From Isoperla grammatica (taxonomy: Eukaryota > Arthropoda > Insecta > Plecoptera > Perlodidae), in NCBI GenBank assembly GCA_945910005.1, contig CAMDTW010000347.1:1-64000 (forward strand): 64,000 nucleotides of DNA, in the 5' to 3' direction. Made by a program: the position numbers and the translations under genes. Shown here in pieces: positions 18,076 to 26,154 of this stretch (its first letter is position 1; every line of letters starts with the position of its first letter). The notes beneath the pieces are model-generated. The model was not told the DNA's origin. It did not search any database and worked only from the letters and a program-made list of their open reading frames with translations.

Positions 18076-18869
18076 ACAGTCTAGACCTTAGCTAAGAGCC
18101 TTTAAGTTACAAGGTATTTAAGGCTGAATAAAAAAAAATGCCCACAAATACATCACTCGCATACAATGCCAACATTGAAAGGCAAATTAAATATGTTGTT
18201 TTATTAACACACTTTCCTGGTATCCTACTGGTTGTATTGATTTGTGTACTTGCTTATAGGCATTAGGATTTAAGTATTGTTCAGAATTCTTAACTAGTCA
18301 CACTTTAATTTTTTTAAAGAAAGTTCAATCTAATACAAGTGTAAATTTACCTACATGGTAGGCCTACCCCCGAAGGCGAATAAATGCCAACGGTAACTGC
18401 AACAGTGCTTAGGCCTAATTGTCATTTTACCTTTAGCTTAATAACACCATTATTTGGTATTATTTGGTCGTACTGGTACGACCTGTAGTGAATGTGCAAT
18501 AAATGAATATCCATGGTCCTCAATACGGCACTTACATCGGCGTAGCGATGACTTACGTCAGCGGCCGCATTCCTGGGAATTGGCAGAATAAATCCCGGCT
18601 TATTTAAAAGTTATCCAATCGGTTAATGTCCCAAGATATAAACATTGTTAATGCAAAAACTGCTGCATGCATTCTTATAGTGGGGACAACATTAAACTTG
18701 GCAGACAGTGGTCCCCCAGTTGCAGAAGTTGGTAATTATACAGGCTACTAGTTATCTTAATTGGTCGAGATTCTCAAGACGTTGTCATTTTAATGGTATC
18801 GCCAGGATTTGTCAACACAGTCAATAAAGGAAATAATATTTCTCGATAGGAGAGTTTCAGAAGTGGCCT
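18076..18869. other. Spacer upstream of a small host-type ORF
   Basis: Mixed-composition spacer with several taggcct motifs and no coding segment that I can support. GC content and CpG frequency rise after about 18530 (cggcgtagcg, cagcggccgc), as near a promoter. Confidence 0.5.
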
Positions 18870-18879
18870 AAGATGGCGG
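18870..18879 (+). promoter_or_regulatory. YY1-like promoter motif
   Basis: aagatggcgg matches the core of the YY1 site (AAnATGGCGGC) often found just downstream of metazoan transcription starts. It is 135 bp upstream of the ATG at 19015. This is a motif match only. Confidence 0.35.
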
Positions 18880-19014
18880 AACCATATGATCCTTTGCGCT
18901 CGTGGTGGGCAAAACTTTGCGATTGTCAACATAGCTGTAGTAGGGATTGACGACGCAAGTGTTTACTTTTTATCATTAAACGCCGATTCTATGACTCGTT
19001 ACGAATAAAAACTA

Positions 19015-19359
19015 ATGGTAACTGATAACTCAGACCCCACTAATGTCATTAAAGTTGTTTTACCTGATCCTTATTCGCTTAAAGAGTGGTCTACAGAGGT
19101 GTTAAAGTGGCCACCAGTCAAGTTTGGTGACATTTCAGTGAATGCTAACACGAAAAATAACATGAATGCGTACAAATCACTTGAAGCTTATAATTACTTC
19201 AAGTGCGGGTTAGTGCGTGAGGTATTTTACAAGTCGCTAGGAGTAGGCGAATCTCATGTAGGCTTGTGCTTCTTGAAATATAAAGTGACACCTGGCCAGA
19301 GGGTCAATGACAGGCCCCATGAACCCTGTGTTTTGGTGAATATATCGAAAAATAAATAA
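19015..19359 (+). CDS. Truncated SWIM/YqaJ-associated N-terminal domain protein
   Basis: 114 codons with ATG at 19015, ending in TAA directly overlapped by AATAAATAAA, a possible polyadenylation signal. Residues about 57-65 read SLEAYNYFKCG and residues about 92-104 contain KVTPGQRVNDRPHEP. From family knowledge this layout (SLEAYNYF..G.V...., then K....QR.ND.P..PWV) is the segment preceding the SWIM zinc finger in invertebrate proteins that also carry a YqaJ-like recombinase nuclease. Here the frame stops where the CxCxnCxH SWIM motif would begin, so it is either the first exon of a longer gene with an unrecognised donor, or a truncated relic. No signal peptide or membrane segment is present. 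Neighbours are an LTR element upstream and an oppositely oriented THAP segment downstream. Confidence 0.5.
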   Translation: MVTDNSDPTNVIKVVLPDPYSLKEWSTEVLKWPPVKFGDISVNANTKNNMNAYKSLEAYNYFKCGLVREVFYKSLGVGESHVGLCFLKYKVTPGQRVNDRPHEPCVLVNISKNK

Positions 19360-19647
19360 ATAAAAACAAAACTCGTAGCAACCTTGGTCTGCTGGCGCAC
19401 AGGCCTACTTTGTAGGCTAATACCATTGAGTTTGTTAGCCAACAAACTCAATGCTAATACATTTTAAGTTACCAGGCCCTAGGCGCCTAGGCCTAAGCCA
19501 TGCCTAATGAAACATAACCCCAAAAATACACACCCCAAATAATGTTGATACACAATGCAAGATAGGCTAGGCCTAGCAGAAAACTCATTTCATTCGTTCC
19601 ATCGCATTACGTCTACATTACCAAAGCACTAAAGCCTACGTGTAGGC

Positions 19648-19836
19648 CTAGTCTAAGCTATTCCAAAAATGTTTAGAACAGATGCGTGAATGTGAGCTGG
19701 GTTCCCAGCCTTTTCGTTTTATGGCTGCAACCCAAGCATATTTCTTCTTCACATCCTTTGGAAAACGATAAAAACTTACGTTCGAACGCGTCTGTGAGCG
19801 ATTTGCGCAGCCAAATGCTACACAGTTCTGAGGCAT
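19648..19836 (-). CDS. THAP zinc-finger domain, truncated or single exon
   Basis: 62 codons starting with the ATG that usually begins THAP proteins. The C2CH zinc ligands are all present: Cys5 and Cys10 (MPQNCVAFGC), Cys53 and His56 (ICSKHF). The invariant Pro26 (YRFPKD) and Trp35 are also there. THAP domains bind specific DNA and occur in transcription factors and in P-element-type transposases. The frame ends five residues after the CxxHF motif, short of the AVPTIF-type box that closes a typical domain of 80-90 residues. No GT donor is placed to extend it, so this is a truncated copy, a microprotein or a pseudogene. It overlaps none of the other genes; a CRE-like site lies 95 bp upstream of its ATG. 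Confidence 0.7.
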   Translation of the reverse strand: MPQNCVAFGCANRSQTRSNVSFYRFPKDVKKKYAWVAAIKRKGWEPSSHSRICSKHFWNSLD

Positions 19837-19930
19837 TTCGTTTAAAATTCACGTTTTCCTATGTAATTCTATGGCACCATTCAATGTTTTGACCACCAGT
19901 GGGCGTTGACAAGAAGAGTGACAGCGGACG

Positions 19931-19938
19931 TGACGTCA
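19931..19938. promoter_or_regulatory. CRE-like palindrome
   Basis: TGACGTCA, a perfect CREB/ATF site, is 95 bp upstream of the minus-strand THAP ATG. Position fits a proximal promoter, but the motif is short and the evidence is only a match. The same octamer occurs at 25945-25952. Confidence 0.35.
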
Positions 19939-20334
19939 TGTGAAACTCTCGTATTGTAATGTATAACCTGTTTGACAACAACAATAAAACTTTCAACTTT
20001 CAAGTATGTGATTTGTTTCTGGTTGCTATGGAGTTGAGTGTATGTGAGTTAAAGCAACCAGGTTCGGCGAAGACATTGTTTTGATGCAACCAGTGTCTGC
20101 CTCCCCACACTTACTTAATGAGAATCCTGTGGACATTGACAATGCGATTGAAAATGTGTACACTGTACAGTGTTTGTACGGATGGCGCTCAAATATTCCA
20201 AATTTGTTCTGTACGCAGTCGATTTTTAATAATGGTCAACGGATCGCCGGCTGTGTTTTCAAAACTCACCCGCATACATCGAAATGCGGTAGATTTGCCG
20301 AGATTAATCATGAAGCTAGCCAACTGCCACGGCA

Positions 20335-20420
20335 CCACACCCGTAATATACCAAGTTAGTCACCTGAAGAGGGGCACATCACTCTATAACATGGATATCA
20401 CAACAAATTATTATTATTAT
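20335..20420 (+). mobile_element. LINE/SINE-type 3' tail with (ATT)n end
   Basis: About 45 bp (taatataccaagttag, then cacctgaagaggggcaca) is clearly the same tail as the 3' region of the SINE at 25131-25376, read in the opposite direction. Here it ends in a short attattattatt run. The sequence upstream does not match that SINE, so this copy is either the 3' end of a partner LINE or another SINE family with the same tail. A 92-codon frame at 20081-20359 runs into it; I do not recognise the protein. Confidence 0.6.
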
Positions 20421-20456
20421 CTTGCCTTGTTTAGGCTATTAACTTCAAATAGTTAA

Positions 20457-20941
20457 TGTACACATTGGGTGTCCGCTCGGAAAGCGATAAAAAGGCGATC
20501 GTGGTGGCTACTGGAAACAAGTGGTGGGGAAATGTGCCCAAAGTAGTGGAAAATCGTGGAATGGCGAGTGGAAGTAGTAGAAATGTCGGGAAATACGTTG
20601 CGGAAGAGGAATGGGCGGCCATTAGTAGCAACCATGTTGACATGAAACAAGGTGTTACCAACCATTGAAAGAACCCTAACCCGGTAAGGGGGATGCAACC
20701 CCTCCCATAAGCTTGAACTACTCGTTGGTAGACCTGCACACCGGCAGCAAAAGGATCATGGCGTCAATGTACCACCCAGCCAAACGCTGTTTTATATCGT
20801 CGAGAAATTCAGTTTATAATGTTTTAGCGACACAAAACCTTGTTTGGGCGCATATTACACATTCTTCTGTGTAGTGATAAGTGTTTCAAGAACTTTTCGG
20901 GTATTGAAATGTGAAAACGGAGCGGACACCCAATGTGCACA
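20457..20941. mobile_element. Short TIR element (MITE-like)
   Basis: The ends are 22-bp inverted repeats with one mismatch: tgtacacattgggtgtccgc on the left and its complement (tgtgcacattgg...) on the right. The 485-bp interior has no recognisable transposase; its frames (20456-20668 plus; 20431-20739 and 20453-20698 minus) overlap each other and match nothing I know. No clear target duplication is seen at the flanks (ttaa left, atac right), so the superfamily is not assigned. Confidence 0.6.
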
Positions 20942-21230
20942 ATACCGTAATTGTTTTGCTGGCTTGGTTGCCTTAAAACCACCTCCAAGTCCCTTTTCTC
21001 TCTAGATAAATGGATGAGTGTGAGAGCTTGTAAATGAATTCTTGTGAGACATTCGGAGTCCACCCGCAGATGGTCGCCAACGATAATTGCTTCGGTGAGG
21101 GCTGTTGAAAAATGTTCCATCGCAACGCTTTGTCGTGCGTGGCCTAGCCTGAGGTGCTGAACAGCCGACGTGATACATATTTTATACAGTTACCTAGTGG
21201 AGGCAAAGCAATAAAAAACAAACTGCTACC

Positions 21231-21514
21231 GTTGAGGGAGTAATATAGGGTAGAGCCCCCAACCCATCGGCAGTTTTTCTACCGTCTTTTTCTGCCAAAC
21301 ATGCTTTCGTCGGGTAGTAGAAGTTCGCCAAGCTACGCGATGACGGAGCCTGATTGTTCGGCTACTTCAAAGAAGATATACGAAGACAGCCGAGAACTTC
21401 GTCATCGCGTTGCTTGGCGAACTTCTACTGCCCAGCTAAACCATGTTGGACAGTGAAAGGCGGTCGACAAACTGCCGATTGAGTTGCGCCTCTACCCTAT
21501 ATTACTCACTCAAC
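21231..21514. mobile_element. Foldback MITE 1
   Basis: A 284-bp near-palindrome with arms of about 115 bp and a loop of about 50 bp. The outer ends are gttgagggagtaatataggg and ccctatattactcactcaac. The inner arms share gtagtagaagttcgccaagc and gcttggcgaacttctactgc. It is non-coding. The arm sequence is related to the 117-bp tandem repeat 640 bp downstream. Confidence 0.85.
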
Positions 21515-21639
21515 TGTTCTACTGTTAATGTACGTTCCTAAGTGAAACTATCGTTTCTACTTCATACTATAATATTATGAGACTTTTTTTATGATTCATT
21601 TCTTTCCATTGACAGTATGTTATTTAGCCGGTTCACATA

Positions 21640-21960
21640 CGAACACCGAAGCTAGGCAACCTCGGGCTAGGTCAGGAGGTGGATGGATGACCATAGTTGC
21701 CGTTGGTTAGAGCGGATTGGAGGGTTCGAAAGCTTGTGTAACAGCTTTGTTCTTCTCGTCAACTGCTCGGTAGACCAGGTTAGTGGTGGAACCTATATGA
21801 CTGGTCAAAGTTACACCGTCCTTTCGGATGGGACGTAAGACCGTTTACCCTTTTGTACTAATCGATAGGAGTAAGCTACGTGCCGGTACCAGGCTTCCCT
21901 TCCTCCCTAGCTCATAATCATTAATCAATCATCACTCATCAGGCTAACGAGGGCCTTGTG
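21640..21960 (+). mobile_element. tRNA-derived SINE, degenerate
   Basis: An A-box-like tggttagagcgg is followed closely by a B-box-like ggttcgaaagc, then about 100 bp later by tttcggatgggacgtaa. The last block matches a core I remember from several marine-invertebrate SINEs (TCGGATGRGACGTTAAACCG). The spacing between boxes is too short for an intact tRNA, so the head has a deletion. Ends are approximate and no target duplication was found. Confidence 0.5.
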
Positions 21961-22151
21961 CCCTACACTGTGCTTACTTATAATTAAATTAACAAATAAA
22001 TTATATACGTCATTGACCTATGACATTGATAGCGTTATTTGCCTTCATCAATATTTGCGTTCGAGAATAACAACTTTTCTCTTCTCGAGACCATCGACCT
22101 TTGAGTATCAACTCAGGGCAGAGAACCAACGTTAGTGGTTGTTTGGCTTCC

Positions 22152-22850
22152 ACGTCGTACCGGGTCAACGTATGGAAGTCGGGTAGTATAATCTCGCCAA
22201 GCATGCGCGGTGATCTTCTACTAGCCAACAAGCGTAAGTGAGGCTGTACGAGGCGGTGGACAAACTGCCACGTCGTACCGGTCAACGTAGGGTAGTCGGG
22301 TAGTATAATCTCGCCAAGCATGCGCGGTGACCTTCTACTAGCCAACAAGCGTAAGTGAGGCTGTACGAGGCGGTGGACAAACTGCCACGTCATACCGGTC
22401 AACGTATGGTAGTCGGGTAGTATAATCTCGCCAAGCATGCGCGGTGATCTTCTACTAGCCAACAGGCGTAAGTGAGGCTGTACAAGGCGGTGGACAAACT
22501 GCTACGCCATACCGGTCAACGTATGGTAGTCGGGTAGTATAATCTCGCCAAGCATGCGCGGTGATCTTCTACTAGCCAACAAGCGTAAGTGAGGCTGTAC
22601 GAGGCGGTGGACAAACTGCCACGTCATACCGGTCAACGTATGGTAGTCGGGTAGTGTAATCTCGCCAAGCATGCGCGGTGATCTTCTACTAGCCAACAAG
22701 CGTAAGTGAGGCTGTACGAGGCGGTGGACAAACTGCTACGTCGTACCGGTCAACGTATGGTAGTCGGGTTGTATAATCTCGCCAAGCATGCGCGGTGATC
22801 TTCTACTAGCCAACAAGCGTAAGTGAGGCTGTACGAGGCGCTAGACAAAC
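22152..22850. repeat. 117-bp tandem array, six units
   Basis: Six units of exactly 117 bp: the landmark gccaagcatgcgcgg begins at 22196, 22313, 22430, 22547, 22664 and 22781. Units differ by a few substitutions. Each unit contains an imperfect palindrome centred on gcatgc (tagtataatctcgccaagca / tagtagaagatcaccgcgca on the other strand) plus ggcggtggacaaactgcc. Both parts also occur in the foldback MITE at 21231-21514. Because 117 is divisible by 3, uninterrupted minus-strand frames cross the array (22010-22462, 22502-22699); these are not genes. Confidence 0.95.
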
Positions 22851-22860
22851 TGGTATTGGC

Positions 22861-23591
22861 GTTGTAGCTCTACCCAACGTAAGTGGTCTTATACTCAAAG
22901 CACAGACAGCGGATTCCGTTATCTGCGCTCAAAGCTTCGGCCAAGGCGCAATAACTAAAGAAACTTAACATATAATCTGTATTCCACTCTATGAGGTCAT
23001 TAGACTTTTATGACACTCGTTCTGTTTGTTTTTTGTATTATTATTATATCTGTCGATAGCGGTCGAACGGAAAGTCTGATCAAGTTAAAATTTGGACTTT
23101 TCACAAGCCTCGATGTGATTTGAAGGTGTCTAGTTTTGTGACAACATCGTTTGAAAAGTTACTGTTTAATATTTTTCTGAATCAAAATGGCGTCAAAATG
23201 GGAGATAGCAATATTTTTATAAAGATTTTTACGAAAACGAATATGCACATTTTATGACGATTTAAGGAGTATCGGCAAAGTGACATTAAAGTTACTCGAG
23301 ACACAGTAACACAGTAACGGCAAAATGTGAGGTATAGTACATTTTTGGTCTGTCACGAATATACTAATTTAACCGCGATCTGATAGTAGTAGTGATTTTA
23401 GAGGCAGAAATTGCTTTTGTAATGCTGTCAAAAAGTGTTAGTAACTGTGACGGACCGCGTAGAAAACACTAGACAAAATGACAACGAAAATATTTAGCAA
23501 CGTAGCCTACATTGCACATCATTCAAGAATGTCGGGAAGTATAATAGCCATAGAAAAATATTTCGAATGCGCATTATTCTATTGTTGTTAT
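22861..23591. other. Spacer, no recognised gene
   Basis: The first 60 bp (ggtattggcg, ctctaccc) still resemble the end of foldback MITE 1, so the 117-bp array looks like an expanded MITE copy. The rest is AT-rich unique-looking sequence with no coding segment that I can support. Confidence 0.5.
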
Positions 23592-23865
23592 AGGTCTCTC
23601 ACAGCAAGAAGTAAGAGAGTCAGGACCACCCTCATTTAGTTGCCAACTTAACAAGCGCGAATCACTGCCATTTTCCCGATTATCTAGTACAATTTGGTTG
23701 CGGTAAGTTTTTTGACAGTAACGCACGAGAAAACGTGCAAGCAGGTAACCAAATTCTACTTGATAATCGGGAAAAACGTAGTGATTCGCACTTGTTAAGT
23801 AAGAAACTAATTGTGGGTGGTCCTAACTCCCCTGACACTATCTTACTTCTTGGTGTGAGAGACCT
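23592..23865. mobile_element. Foldback MITE 2
   Basis: A near-palindrome of about 274 bp: ggtctctcacagcaagaagt on the left and acttcttggtgtgagagacc on the right. The inner arms share gcgaatcact, cccgattatc and aatttggtt. Arms are about 115 bp with a short loop. Non-coding and unrelated in sequence to foldback MITE 1. The arms differ by several indels, so it is not a recent insertion. Confidence 0.82.
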
Positions 23866-24408
23866 CTAAACGTTGTTTTTATTAGCTTTTCGCCAGAGAG
23901 TTTTAGATATGAACCCGCTCGCTTATCAACGCGTCACACAGAGCATTTTCCTATTATAATGATACACAAGTAGGTACTTCTTTTGTTGAACGTTTCTACT
24001 ATAGTGGCTGTTCAAAAAATTGGTGTTGTGGAGTATCTTTCTCCTCGGTTAGCAAAACACTTGGGTACATGTTCCTGGTGAATGGCGATCTCTATGTTAC
24101 ACACGATAATAGAATTATCTTTTGCAACTGTGATGTGAGGAAGGAATCCTTTCAATCAATATCCATTGATTGAATGGTAAATTATAATTGGGTAATCAAC
24201 TAATCATGAACATGATGAGATAACTTTTCAAGACAATTGTAGCCTTATTGCTCAGCCACCAACGAGGCCAGCTGACTAGCTTGCAAACTGCAGGCCTCGG
24301 TCACTGGGTCACTGCTACCCGAGATAGCAGACTAGACAGTACAAGCCTTTCCAAAAGTTTGTTGACTGACAAGCAGCGTATTAGGATTTGAGGCAGATCG
24401 CCAATAGC
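23866..24408. other. Spacer, no recognised gene
   Basis: Unique-looking mixed sequence between foldback MITE 2 and the 40-bp tandem array. It has no long open frame and no repeat that I can identify. Confidence 0.45.
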
Positions 24409-24846
24409 CAATCGTACGACAGTCGCAAGGGTCTACTGTTCGAAGCATAGGGTCACGTCCCAGCCATCGTACGATCAGTCGCAAGGCTAGTAACATAGCC
24501 CAGCCAATCGTACGACAGTCGCAAGGCTAGTAACATAGCTCAGCCAATCGTACGACAGTCGCAAGGCTAGTAACATAGCCCAGCCAATCGTACGACAGTC
24601 GCAAGGCTAGTAACATAGCCCAGCCAATCGTACGACAGTCGCAAGGCTAGTAACATAGCCCAGCCAATCGTACGACAGTCGCAAGGCTAGTAACATAGCC
24701 CAGCCAATCGTACGACAGTCGCAAGGCTAGTAACATAGCCCAGCCAATCGTACGACAGTCGCAAGGCTAGTAACATAGCCCAGCCAATCGTACGACAGTC
24801 GCAAGGCTAGTAACATAGCCCAGCCAATCGTACGACAGTCGCAAGG
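24409..24846. repeat. 40-bp tandem array
   Basis: Nine nearly perfect 40-bp units between 24481 and 24840 (gcaaggctagtaacatagcc followed by cagccaatcgtacgacagtc), with two diverged or broken units at 24409-24480 and a partial unit at the right end. Only one base change (agctcag for agcccag) is visible in the core. Each unit holds the palindrome tcgtacga. A minus-strand frame from 24727 is a repeat artefact. Confidence 0.95.
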
Positions 24847-24849
24847 GTT

Positions 24850-25121
24850 CACACAAGCACGCACACACATACAATACACTACTCTCATAATACACGATAC
24901 TGAACCGGGCCGAGGGGATAAGTTCTTGGGGCGGATTTTTATCCCGATGATCCTCGTTACCAACAAGTAGATCGTACCTACGTAACTAAAATATATCCCC
25001 TAGACACGAGCCAGGGGGTCTAGGGACGGGGTCCGCTACAATCTTTTGCATGTAATGCATATTTTAGAAAACTAAAAACGGATTCGTTTCATGTTGCAAT
25101 GACTATAAATAAATACGTCTT
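24850..25121. other. Spacer between the 40-bp array and a SINE
   Basis: Contains a CA-rich stretch (cacacaagcacgcacacaca) and otherwise unremarkable sequence. No gene is seen. Confidence 0.45.
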
Positions 25122-25130
25122 GAATGTAAT

Positions 25131-25376
25131 AATCAATTAATAATTTTTCGTAGGAATCCTGATGTGCCCCGCTTCAGGTGGCTAACTAGGTATATTAGGG
25201 TGTTATGATAGTTAGGAAGGAATATCCGAGGGTATGACTCAATCCCAGCATTTGCCTTTATGAAGGAAGGAAACCTCGGAAAAGCCTTCAGTCAGGACTG
25301 CCGGTGGCCGGAATCGAACCGGTGACCTCCCGAATTAAAATCTCGCGTCTTACCGCTGAGCTACCTCTATCGGTTG
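25131..25376 (-). mobile_element. tRNA-headed SINE with 9-bp target duplication
   Basis: About 246 bp, flanked by gaatgtaat at 25122-25130 and 25377-25385. On the minus strand it starts with a tRNA-like head (plus 25301-25373): A box tagctcagcggtaaga, an anticodon-arm remnant with attttaa loop (Lys-TTT-like), B box ggttcgattcc. A unique body and a 3' tail with cacctgaagcggggcacatc follow. The acceptor stem no longer pairs fully, so it is a SINE and not a functional tRNA gene. RNA polymerase III transcription from the A and B boxes is expected from the family. Confidence 0.85.
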
Positions 25377-25385
25377 GAATGTAAT

Positions 25386-26154
25386 CAAGTCAATCAACAT
25401 ATTATTCACTTATTTTCTACTGTTATGTTTATAATATTTCAAGCCATCAGCTTGAGTTTCAAGCTGGGGTCATTTTATTCTTCTGCAGTCACATCATGTC
25501 CTGTGTAATATTATAAATTATAAATTCTTATTCGTGGGAGATTTGCTCCAGCCAGAAACAAAACTAGATTCGATATTATTGTTATCTTATCTTGCTTCAG
25601 TAGCAGACTGCCACGCGCAAAGATTGTGCGCCAGCTGGTGATGGTTGGGGGGGGGGGGGGGGGGCGACGGCCTATTGCCTGCTTGTCTGTCGCTGCTGGC
25701 GAAATGCCGGAGGCCCCGTTAAGGGTAACATACACCACACTGCATACACGGTCGCGGATTTATCACATTGTTATAAAAAATATGTACCTTATAATGGGGT
25801 TGTCTAGTCACTATGGCAGGAGAGGTTGAGAGTTATTCACAGGGAAGAGATCTGACTTTTGTGGTAATGTAATTATCTCACAGTTCGCAAACGTTTTTCC
25901 CCAATTCGAAAACTAAATTCAGAATGTAATGTATGTGCTGGGGGTGACGTCATGTTGTAGTTGTGAGGACTTAGGAAATTAGGAAATTCAATATTATTAC
26001 CTTATTTCTTATTTGCTACGACCCTCTCCACAGAACAGTGAAGTACAGTCGCGTCAAGTGCGAGGTTCTCAAGGGCCCAACAATCTGTGTAATTTATTTT
26101 ATTTATAACGTATGTCTTCCCAGAAATCTAATAATGGGTTGGAGCGAGTGTATT
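25386..26154. other. Left flank of the 97-bp satellite array
   Basis: No recognised gene. It contains an 18-base G run, a perfect CRE octamer TGACGTCA at 25945-25952 and AT-rich patches. The transition into the satellite at about 26155 is abrupt, with no direct repeat and no transposon end at the junction. Confidence 0.5.
25647..25664 (+). repeat. G18 homopolymer
   Basis: Eighteen consecutive G residues. They have G-quadruplex potential, and the exact length is likely uncertain in any assembly. Confidence 0.95.

Noticed and set aside
20824..21120. 98-codon minus-strand ORF
   Set aside because: No recognisable domain, and it overlaps the right end of the TIR element, so I do not call it a gene.
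22010..22462. 150-codon minus-strand frame of repeated MASRRSPRMLGEI blocks
   Set aside because: It reads through the 117-bp array, whose length is a multiple of 3; the repeated peptide is the repeated DNA.
25301..25373. Functional tRNA gene (Lys-like) on the minus strand
   Set aside because: A and B boxes are good but the acceptor and anticodon stems do not pair fully, and the unit extends into a body and tail with target duplications, so it is a SINE.
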